The notes beneath the pieces are model-generated. The model worked only from the letters and a program-made list of their open reading frames with translations, ran no database searches and was not told the DNA's origin. A stretch of 63,926 bases of DNA, from contig DAISIL010000010.1 of the NCBI GenBank assembly GCA_036822015.1, positions 1 to 63,926 on the forward strand, written 5' to 3'. Shown one piece after another: positions 53,412-60,543 of the stretch. The stretch comes from DAISIL01 sp036822015. GTDB taxonomy: Bacteria > Bacteroidota > Bacteroidia > Cytophagales > Bernardetiaceae. The position numbers and the translations under genes are program-made. The first letter of the stretch is position 1. The number at the start of each line of letters is the position of its first letter.

Positions 53412-54473
53412 ATGTTGGTTCAATTTTATGTGCCGCGATCAATGTCGGCTGCGCGTATGGATCGCTACCTGGCCGGTGGCTGGTTTAGGAGTTGTTCGAT
53501 CTTTTATCGGGCTAAACTCTTGTGCATGAACGAAGCCGTCTATGCCATCGTGAACCTACGCCTACCCCTGGCCGGCTATAGCCCGCCCAAGCGATTGCAA
53601 AAACTGAACCGCCGCAACGATAAACGCTTTCATGTAGAAGCCGGAAGGCTCCAGATCACGCCCCGCAAAGAAGAACTCTATCAACTCCAAAAACCTCGCT
53701 TTCAAGGGTTTACCTCACCCAGCTTATCCGACTTTTTTTTCCTGAACGGAGAAAACAAAGACATCTTCCAGACCTACGAAATCCGCGTCTATGATCCGCA
53801 GGCAGGGGGCCAACTCGTCGCCGTAAGTTTTTTTGATCTCGGGCAGCAGAGCATCGCCAGTTTGTTGGGTCTCTACGATCCGGCTTATAAAGCCCACAGC
53901 TTGGGCATCTATACGATGCTCAAAGAGATCGCCTATGGGCAAAACCGCTGGATGCAGTTTTATTATCCGGGCTATACCCTGGATATGCCCTCTTCCTTCG
54001 ACTACAAACTGCGCCTAAAAGACTTGCAGTTCTTCAGTCGTAGTGGGCGTTGGATACCCCTGGATCGGCTGCCCCAGGAGAAAACCTACGGGCAAGAAAT
54101 TCGGCAGTCCATCGCCTTGCTTTGCACCAAACTCGAAGAACAAGGGCTGACCTACCAGCGCAAGATATACCCTGCTTTTGCGCTAGCCTATTGGGAGCAA
54201 CTGGCGTATGAGGAGTTTTTGAGTAGCCCCTTGTTTGTGATCCTGCGGGAGTCCAACGACCGGCTCTTGATTGCCTTTTATCACCTCGACTACCAATCTT
54301 ATGAACTCGCCTGGGTGCGCATCGCCTACGAGTACAACTTATCCGAAATGAACCCCAGCCCCGAGTATCTATCCTCGGCGGTTTATTTTAATCAAGCCCT
54401 GCGCCTGGATCATGTCATCTTGCGCACCCCTCACTGGCCCCTGCTCATGCGTGCCATCCACGAACACATCTAG
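53412..54473 (+). CDS. Ate1/Bpt-like aminoacyl-tRNA-protein transferase domain protein
   Basis: 353 residues from the ATG at 53412. The middle matches the C-terminal catalytic (GNAT-like) part of arginyl- and leucyl-tRNA-protein transferases: YEIRVYDPQAGGQLVAVSFFDLG, SLLGLYDPAYKAHSLGIYTMLKEIAYGQNRWMQFYYPGYTLDM. The N-terminal region has DRYLAGGWFRSCSIFYRAKLLC, a relative of the Ate1 N-terminus but without its CGYC cluster. In N-degron pathways such enzymes tag proteins for degradation. Whether this relative still transfers an amino acid is unknown. The stop overlaps the convergent M23 gene in a CTAG. Confidence 0.75.
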   Translation: MLVQFYVPRSMSAARMDRYLAGGWFRSCSIFYRAKLLCMNEAVYAIVNLRLPLAGYSPPKRLQKLNRRNDKRFHVEAGRLQITPRKEELYQLQKPRFQGFTSPSLSDFFFLNGENKDIFQTYEIRVYDPQAGGQLVAVSFFDLGQQSIASLLGLYDPAYKAHSLGIYTMLKEIAYGQNRWMQFYYPGYTLDMPSSFDYKLRLKDLQFFSRSGRWIPLDRLPQEKTYGQEIRQSIALLCTKLEEQGLTYQRKIYPAFALAYWEQLAYEEFLSSPLFVILRESNDRLLIAFYHLDYQSYELAWVRIAYEYNLSEMNPSPEYLSSAVYFNQALRLDHVILRTPHWPLLMRAIHEHI

Positions 54474-56335
54474 GGCAACTTCCGCCGATAGACCCGCACA
54501 TTGCCCACCCGATCCGACACCCGAAGCACCAAATCACCGCTCAGTTGCTCATCAGAGGTACGGCCGCGTGTCCGCAAGGTGTGTTGTTTGTAATCGTACT
54601 CCAGTAGCAGAAACGCTCCGTTGAGGGTAGCTCGATAGCCACCGATGCCGGTCATCTCGTCCTTGACCCGCCAAACAAGCGCACGGCTGCTGCTACTAAG
54701 CAGTTGTATCTGTGGCGCTTCGGTGTCTTCTTTGATCGCAAAAACGCCCAACGCATCGGTATCACAAACGATCCAGCCGCTCGAATCGGTGTAGCTGGGC
54801 TGGTAATAGAGGCGTTCGCGGCCACTGCTGTTGCGATAGACCTCAAAGACGGCCACTTTGTCGGGGTGTTGGAGGGGCTGTGCAGGCCGCACCGCAAAGC
54901 GCAGCCGTCGCTGCAACGGAATCGACTGATCGCCCAGCCGAAATCGGGTATCGGATAGCCAACCGTAGTGGAGATACAGCGTATCGAAGAGCGATGAATC
55001 ACTGACCCAGAGTTTGAGATCGGCCTTGGTGTAGTACAGGTTGCTATCCGGTGGCAACATCAGCCGGTAGGGCAAACGCACACTGCTACCGTCGGGTAGG
55101 GCGATAGAATCCGGCAGCCCTCGGCGCATATCCCACCCAAAAAGCAACCGCCCATCGGCATCGCTGTACAAAGCCGGAAAAGGCACGACCCACCAACCGA
55201 TATGCGCCAGCGCATACGTACCCGTACTGGCACCGGCCCGCACAAAAGCCGTGTGGTCGCGCAACAAAAAGCCCTCCGTGGGCAGTTTCGGAAACGAGAG
55301 CTGGGCATTGGGCCGCTGGCCCGTGATCGTGAACGTTACGGTGCGCTGGTTGCGGTAGCTGTCCCCCAACACCAGGCGCAGACGATAGGGCCGCTCCTCT
55401 TCGATGCTCAGGATACCCGTACCGCCCTCGTGCATATCCATCTCGTTGCCGGGCGCCAAGAAAAAGCGCGTCAGGCGTTGGTTCGTTTTTTGGTAGTAGG
55501 GGAAGTCCATCAACAGGTTGAGGCAACGCATCTGGGCGTAGTCGATTTGGTTGAGGTGATGGGCATATATCAGGCTATCATCAAGATACAGCTTGACGGT
55601 ACTGACCCCGTTTTTGAAGCCCGAGCCGTTGGCTTGGTCGTAGATCAAGCCAGCCAAGCCGATCTGTCCCCAGGCGTAGAGCGTTTTTTGAGTAGTTGGG
55701 TAGTAGAGCAGGGCATCCATTTGCTGGTTGATGTGGGCCGCATCGCTCAAAGGAAGCACACGCAGGTATTCCAGTGTCGGCTTGATCTGATCCCGAATTT
55801 CGGCAAAGCCGTAGTAGAGCGGGTTCAGGCGGCGGTCTTTGGGGTCGCGTAGCTCAAAGTGCAGATGCGGTCCCATAGACGACCCCGTATTGCCCGAGTA
55901 GGCAATCACGGTGCCGGCCTGCACCGGAAAGCGACTTGGCGGCGGATAAACATCCAGGGTATCGCGCTCGCGGCGGTACTGCTCCTGACGTAGGTAGGTC
56001 TCTAGCTCTGGGGTCAGTCGCTCGAGGTGTCCATAGACGCTCGTAAAGCCGTCGGGATGGCGCACGTAGAGGGCGTTGCCGTAGCCTTTGTGCCGAACAC
56101 TGATCCGGTAGATATATCCCGCTGCCGTCGCATGGACGGGCAGGCCAGTACGCTGCTCGGTACGGATGTCTAGCCCGCCGTGAAAGTGGTTGCTGCGGAG
56201 TTCGCCCATCGACCCTGAGAGCGAGTTGGTGCTTTGTCCGGGCTTGATCGGGAAGACGTACTGCGCCGTTGCGGGGAGCGATGCCATCACCCACGCCAGC
56301 AGGGCCAGCAAGAAACGCTCCTTGACCATGACCAT
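54470..56335 (-). CDS. M23-family (LytM-type) metallopeptidase
   Basis: 621 residues. Signal peptide (LLALLAWVMASLPATAQ). The M23 domain sits at the N-terminal end (about 25-180): NHFHGGLDI (zinc His and Asp), YGNALYVRHPDGFTSVYGHLER and GPHLHFELRDP (H-x-H). The remaining 440 residues are a series of beta-rich domains without a recognised name. M23 enzymes cut peptidoglycan cross-bridges; some have lost activity and act as activators, but the zinc ligands are intact here. Its ATG overlaps the rmlB-fusion stop (TAATG), so the two genes are translationally coupled. Confidence 0.9.
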   Translation of the reverse strand: MVMVKERFLLALLAWVMASLPATAQYVFPIKPGQSTNSLSGSMGELRSNHFHGGLDIRTEQRTGLPVHATAAGYIYRISVRHKGYGNALYVRHPDGFTSVYGHLERLTPELETYLRQEQYRRERDTLDVYPPPSRFPVQAGTVIAYSGNTGSSMGPHLHFELRDPKDRRLNPLYYGFAEIRDQIKPTLEYLRVLPLSDAAHINQQMDALLYYPTTQKTLYAWGQIGLAGLIYDQANGSGFKNGVSTVKLYLDDSLIYAHHLNQIDYAQMRCLNLLMDFPYYQKTNQRLTRFFLAPGNEMDMHEGGTGILSIEEERPYRLRLVLGDSYRNQRTVTFTITGQRPNAQLSFPKLPTEGFLLRDHTAFVRAGASTGTYALAHIGWWVVPFPALYSDADGRLLFGWDMRRGLPDSIALPDGSSVRLPYRLMLPPDSNLYYTKADLKLWVSDSSLFDTLYLHYGWLSDTRFRLGDQSIPLQRRLRFAVRPAQPLQHPDKVAVFEVYRNSSGRERLYYQPSYTDSSGWIVCDTDALGVFAIKEDTEAPQIQLLSSSSRALVWRVKDEMTGIGGYRATLNGAFLLLEYDYKQHTLRTRGRTSDEQLSGDLVLRVSDRVGNVRVYRRKLP

Positions 56336-57972
56336 TACTTGTAACCTTTTTCGGCTTTGAACTTTTCGAGCGCTTCTTTTTTGGGATCCATGCCGAGGGC
56401 TTCGTTTACTTTTTGATCTAGGAGGGGGTCTTCGGTGATCTGCTGGGCGTAAAGGTCTCCGAGGATTTCGTTTTTGAGGATTTTTTGTTTCATGCGTTCA
56501 ATCAGGGCGATGGTCTCGGAGGAATCAGGCATCTGGACGGCTTTTTGGTGGGCCTGTTCCTTACTTGCCTTGATGCGTTGGATGTTTTCTTGCATTCGTA
56601 CCTTGAGGCGTTCGAGTTCGCTGATGGTCTGGAAAGACTGCTGGGCTTGGTGCTGGGCTTTTTGTTGTTCTTTCAGGATTTGGGTGGCCAGCGTATCGGC
56701 TTGGCTCATCGGAATCGCCTGCTGCTGGGCGCGTTGGAGGAGTTGGAAGGCTTTGGCTTCCCAGTCTTTGGCTTGTTGGGTGTGGGTTTCGTATTCCTTG
56801 CGGGTCTTGATGAGGTCGGCTTCGATCTGGGCCAGTCCTTCGAGGGCTTGGTGTAGGTCTTGGGCTTCGAGGGTTTGAGCAAATCGGTCTTCGATAATCT
56901 CTGGGGCGGGTGGCGTTGGTGTTGGTGTTGGTGTTGTTTTTTCTTCCACTTGTTGGTTGGGCTGAAAGTAATCCATATACCAGCGAAGGGTTTGGGTGAG
57001 GGCTGTTTCAAAGTCGGCGGCGGGTTTCCAGCCGAGTTCGGTTTCTATTTTGGTGGGGTCGATGGCATAGCGTCGGTCGTGTCCTGGGCGGTCTTTGACA
57101 AAAGTGATGAGTTCTTGGTGGCTTTTTCCGTTGGGTCGCGGGCGTAGCGTATCGAGTTGTTGGCAGATATGACGAACGAGTTGGAGGTTGTTTTTTTCGT
57201 TGCGGGAGCCGATGTTGTAGGTCTCTCCGCTGCGCCCACGATGGAAGGCGGCATCTATACCTCGGGCATGATCGAGGACATAGAGCCAGTCTCGGATGTT
57301 TTGTCCATCGCCATAGACGGGTATGGGCTGCTCCTGGAGTGCCTTCCCGATCACGACGGGGATGAGCTTTTCGGGGTGTTGTTTGGGCCCGAAGTTATTG
57401 GAACAGTTGGTGGTTACGGTGTTCATGCCGTAGGTGTGGTGGTAGCTCCGCACGATCATATCGCTGGAGGCTTTGGAGGCACTGTAGGGGCTGTTGGGGG
57501 CATAGGGGGTGGTTTCGGTGAAGGCACCTTCGGGGCCCAGGGAGCCATAAACCTCGTCGGTGGAGACGTGCAAAAATCGCGCTTCCTGGTAGCCCTCCCG
57601 ATGAACAAAAGGCGCGGACATCCAATGCTTTCGGGCTACATCCAGGAGCGTAAACGTCCCCAGGACGTTTGTGCGGACAAAGGCCTCTGGCCCCGCAATG
57701 GAGTTATCTACATGCGACTCTGCGGCCAGATGAACCACCCCTCGGATGTCGTATTGCGCAAAAAGAAACTGCACCAAATCTCGGTTTTGGATGTCTCCCT
57801 CCACAAACACATAGCGCGGATGATGCTCGACCGATTTGAGCTTGGATAAGTCGCCGGCGTAGGTGAGGGCATCCAGGTTGATGAGCCGATAGCCCTGGTG
57901 TTGCTCCAAAAAGTAGGGAATGAAGTTGGCACCAATAAATCCGGCACCACCCGTAACGAGAATATGCTTCAT
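56335..57972 (-). CDS. rmlB: dTDP-glucose 4,6-dehydratase fused to a PspA-like coiled-coil domain
   Basis: 545 residues from the ATG at 57970-57972. Residues 1-335 are a full RmlB: NAD loop GGAGFIGANF, ESHVDNSI, STDEVYGSL, the catalytic region YSASKASSDM, NNFGPKQHPEKLIP and VYGDGQNIRDWLYV. It converts dTDP-glucose to dTDP-4-keto-6-deoxyglucose, the precursor of rhamnose. A Thr-Pro linker (about 340-360, TPTPTPTPPAP) leads to about 185 residues of charged helix: QALEGLAQIEADLIKTRKEYE, DWEAKAFQLLQRAQQQ and ELERLKVRMQENIQRIKASK. That pattern matches the coiled coil of PspA/IM30 proteins, which coat the inner membrane. No rmlA, C or D is nearby. The M23 gene overlaps its stop. Confidence 0.9.
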   Translation of the reverse strand: MKHILVTGGAGFIGANFIPYFLEQHQGYRLINLDALTYAGDLSKLKSVEHHPRYVFVEGDIQNRDLVQFLFAQYDIRGVVHLAAESHVDNSIAGPEAFVRTNVLGTFTLLDVARKHWMSAPFVHREGYQEARFLHVSTDEVYGSLGPEGAFTETTPYAPNSPYSASKASSDMIVRSYHHTYGMNTVTTNCSNNFGPKQHPEKLIPVVIGKALQEQPIPVYGDGQNIRDWLYVLDHARGIDAAFHRGRSGETYNIGSRNEKNNLQLVRHICQQLDTLRPRPNGKSHQELITFVKDRPGHDRRYAIDPTKIETELGWKPAADFETALTQTLRWYMDYFQPNQQVEEKTTPTPTPTPPAPEIIEDRFAQTLEAQDLHQALEGLAQIEADLIKTRKEYETHTQQAKDWEAKAFQLLQRAQQQAIPMSQADTLATQILKEQQKAQHQAQQSFQTISELERLKVRMQENIQRIKASKEQAHQKAVQMPDSSETIALIERMKQKILKNEILGDLYAQQITEDPLLDQKVNEALGMDPKKEALEKFKAEKGYK

Positions 57973-58054
57973 GGTTTTTGTTGCTAAGATGGCATTTTTT
58001 TTTGACAAACGGGTAGGCATCCCATGTGGTTATAGGTTTTTTAGGTCTTTTGTC

Positions 58055-58062
58055 TATTTTTG
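58055..58062 (+). promoter_or_regulatory. -7 element just before murF
   Basis: TATTTTTG, exact match, 5 bases before the murF ATG at 58068. No good -33 is seen. The 95-base divergent gap to the rmlB fusion must hold both promoters. Confidence 0.5.
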
Positions 58063-58067
58063 TAGGC

Positions 58068-59348
58068 ATGGAAGGATCTGCTTTATACGCCTGTTTTCGG
58101 CGCAGCTCGGGTGTCTCAACCGATACGCGGACGCTTCGGGCGGGGGAGTTGTTTTTTGCGCTAAGGGGGCCCAACTTCGACGGCAACCGCTACGTAGAGA
58201 AGGCTTTTGCGGCTGGGGCTTCGGCTGTTGTCGCGGATGACCCAGAACTGCCCCCCCGAGAAAACCTCTGGATCGTACCCGACGCTCTCCAGGCACTTCA
58301 AGCCCTGGCTCGCCATCACCGAGATCAGCAAGAGATTCCCTTCATCGCCTTGACGGGTTCCAATGGCAAGACGACCTCCAAAGAACTGCTCACCGCCGTT
58401 TTGTCGTCTCGGTATCGTGTACACGCCACCCGTGGCAACCTCAACAACCATATAGGCGTTCCGCTCACGCTCCTTTCCATGCCTCCAAACACCGAGATCG
58501 CCCTGATCGAGATGGGAGCCAACCACGTGGGAGACATCGCCGAACTCTGCCAAATCGCCGCTCCCACACACGGTGCCATCACCAATATCGGCAAGGCACA
58601 CATCGAAGGTTTTGGCGGACAAGCCGGCGTATTGCAAGGCAAAACCGAACTCTATCAGTTTCTCCAACAGCAAGGCGGGCAAATCTTTGCCCCGGCCTAT
58701 GATCCGCTCCTTGCCCAGGTGTTGCCCCAATACCCGGAGGCGATCCTGTGGGGCAAACCAAATACTTTTTTCTCTGTGGAAGCCCTCCAAACCGAACCCC
58801 AGATCATCTATCGCGATCCCGAAGGAAACACAACGACCACCCAACTCTTTGGGCAGCACAACCTCCATAACATCCAACTTGCCCTAGCCTTTGGGCGATG
58901 GTGGGACGTACCCGCAGCGGATGCCAACGCCGCCATTGCCGCCTATGCCCCCCAAAACAACCGCTCCCAAGTCATTCAAGAACAAGGCTATACCTACATC
59001 CTTGATGCTTACAACGCCAACCCTAGTAGCATGGAGGCTGGGTTGCGGAGCTTTGCCCAGATGCCGGCCACGCATCGTGTGGCCATCCTGGGCGATATGC
59101 TCGAGTTGGGAGAGATCACGGATCAGGAACACCGCCGCGTCCGGACGTTGGCTTATAGCCTGGGGCTGGATCAGGTCATCTTTTGCGGCCCCAATTTTGC
59201 CCGTATAGCCACAGAGGAAGACCAGGTATGGACAGATGCTCTCCAGCTACGTGGCTTTTTGCAACGCCATCCCTTGCCCGCACGGGCTCACGTCTATCTC
59301 AAAGGCTCACGAAAAGTACAGTTGGAACAAATAATTTGGAAAATCTAA
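58068..59348 (+). CDS. murF: UDP-N-acetylmuramoyl-tripeptide--D-alanyl-D-alanine ligase
   Basis: 426 residues from the ATG at 58068. Adds D-Ala-D-Ala to the cytoplasmic peptidoglycan precursor. Mur ligase motifs: FALRGPNFDGNRYVEKAFAAG, the ATP loop LTGSNGKTTSKELL, TRGNLNNHIGVPLTLL, IEMGANHVGDIAELC, NIGKAHIEGFGG, ILDAYNANPSSMEAGL and LKGSRKVQLEQII. No other mur genes are close, so it is apart from the dcw cluster. It is followed by a DksA-like gene with its own promoter. Confidence 0.97.
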   Translation: MEGSALYACFRRSSGVSTDTRTLRAGELFFALRGPNFDGNRYVEKAFAAGASAVVADDPELPPRENLWIVPDALQALQALARHHRDQQEIPFIALTGSNGKTTSKELLTAVLSSRYRVHATRGNLNNHIGVPLTLLSMPPNTEIALIEMGANHVGDIAELCQIAAPTHGAITNIGKAHIEGFGGQAGVLQGKTELYQFLQQQGGQIFAPAYDPLLAQVLPQYPEAILWGKPNTFFSVEALQTEPQIIYRDPEGNTTTTQLFGQHNLHNIQLALAFGRWWDVPAADANAAIAAYAPQNNRSQVIQEQGYTYILDAYNANPSSMEAGLRSFAQMPATHRVAILGDMLELGEITDQEHRRVRTLAYSLGLDQVIFCGPNFARIATEEDQVWTDALQLRGFLQRHPLPARAHVYLKGSRKVQLEQIIWKI

Positions 59349-59355
59349 GCATTTG

Positions 59356-59386
59356 TTGGATTATTCTAAGTCTTTTTATACTTTCG
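59356..59386 (+). promoter_or_regulatory. promoter of the DksA-like gene
   Basis: TTG (59356-59358), 20-base spacer, TACTTTCG (59379-59386; one mismatch), 38 bases before the start codon. Confidence 0.6.
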
Positions 59387-59424
59387 TGGCAAATTTTACT
59401 CACGCACGTTGTTAAGCAAAAATT

Positions 59425-59805
59425 ATGACCACTACCAATAGACGACAACGCTACTCGGCCGAAGAACTGGCCGAATTTGAAGCACTGATCTTACACAAGC
59501 TCTCCCAAGCCAGAGAAGAATTTGAAGATTTGCAAGCCTCTATCCGTCGCCAGGACGGCGAAGACAACCGAAGCAACCAGGGTAGCTTCGATGATGGGGC
59601 GAGCGTCCTGGAAAAGGAGCAACTCAACCAACTGGCTGCCCGCACCCAGAAGCATATCATCAATTTGGAGCAGGCACTCTTTCGGATCAAGAACGGCACC
59701 TACGGCATCTGTAAGGACACCGGAAAACTCATCAGCAAGGCGCGTTTGAAGGCTGTACCTCATACCCAGCAGTCAATAGAAGCTAAGCTGGCCCGCGATC
59801 AGTAA
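59425..59805 (+). CDS. DksA/TraR-family protein with degenerate zinc finger
   Basis: 126 residues. The coiled-coil N-terminus (LAEFEALILHKLSQAREEFEDLQASI) and the later segment HIINLEQALFRIKNGTYGICKDTGKLISKARLKAVPHTQQSIEAK match the DksA/TraR fold, but of the four zinc-ligand cysteines only one (YGICKDTG) is present. Bacteroidota homologues commonly lack the full C4 site. DksA-family proteins insert into the RNA polymerase secondary channel. The acidic tip usually needed for activity is not obvious here. GreA, which uses the same channel, is encoded next door on the other strand. Confidence 0.85.
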   Translation: MTTTNRRQRYSAEELAEFEALILHKLSQAREEFEDLQASIRRQDGEDNRSNQGSFDDGASVLEKEQLNQLAARTQKHIINLEQALFRIKNGTYGICKDTGKLISKARLKAVPHTQQSIEAKLARDQ

Positions 59806-59856
59806 CCAGGACATTCAGCCGGCCAGCAGTTTGTTCTTCGCCATAGTAGCTGTTGG

Positions 59857-60333
59857 CTATCGGCTGATGTCGAGTATCTCTACTTTCATTTTGCCACGCG
59901 GCAAGACAATCTCAAAAACATCACCGGCTTTGTGTCCCAGCAGAGCCTGTCCAATAGGCGACTTAACCGAAATTTTATTTTGCTTCAAGTTGGCCTCCTC
60001 TTCGGCTACCAGTGTGTAGGTGAATGCCTTGTTCAGTCCTATATTTTTGAAGTGTACCTTTGAAAAAATGGCTATTTTGGAGGTATCAATCTTCGATTCG
60101 TCGATTAGTCGGGCCGAGGCAAGGGTTTGCTCCAGACGTGCTATTTTGAGTTCCATCAGGCCCTGGGCTTCTTTGGCGGCATCGTATTCGGCGTTCTCGC
60201 GTAGGTCGCCTTTGTCGCGGGCTTCGGCGATCTGCTCGGCCATTTTTCGTCTGCCCTCTGTCTTGAGATAGTGCAGTTCATCTTTGAGTTTTTGCAAACC
60301 TTCTTTTGTATAATAATTGATTTGGGTAGCCAT
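59857..60333 (-). CDS. greA: transcription elongation factor GreA
   Basis: 158 residues. Binds the secondary channel of RNA polymerase and rescues backtracked complexes by stimulating transcript cleavage. The N-terminal coiled coil (TKEGLQKLKDELHYLKTEGRRKMAEQIAEARDKGDLRENAEYDAAKEAQG) carries the acidic tip DLRENAEYDAA. The C-terminal FKBP-like domain follows (IFSKVHFKNIGLNKAFTYTLVAEEEAN, SPIGQALLGHKAGDVFEI). The convergent gap with the DksA-like gene is 51 bases. Confidence 0.96.
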   Translation of the reverse strand: MATQINYYTKEGLQKLKDELHYLKTEGRRKMAEQIAEARDKGDLRENAEYDAAKEAQGLMELKIARLEQTLASARLIDESKIDTSKIAIFSKVHFKNIGLNKAFTYTLVAEEEANLKQNKISVKSPIGQALLGHKAGDVFEIVLPRGKMKVEILDISR

Positions 60334-60460
60334 ACTGTTTTGAATAAATGAGTGAATGAATTAGAAAAAAAATAAAAACCACAAACGCAACAAGCACGCG
60401 ACCCGATGCAAACCGGGCGGCTCGTTGGCTGATCTTGACAGTTGTACAGTAAGTCGGGAT

Positions 60461-60509
60461 AAAAAGAGAGACCTCTCAATGATAAACGATTGAGAAGCCT
60501 CTGTTTTTT
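60461..60509. terminator. terminator after odhB
   Basis: A 14-base-pair stem with two G-T wobbles (60467-60480 and 60489-60502) and an 8-base loop, with an A-run before and a T-run after, so it can work in both directions. It lies 42 bases past the odhB stop; the 60334-60543 gap holds nothing else recognised apart from the greA promoter region. Confidence 0.75.
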
Positions 60510-60543
60510 CCCCAAAAAGGACAACAAAGATACAGAATAAGTC

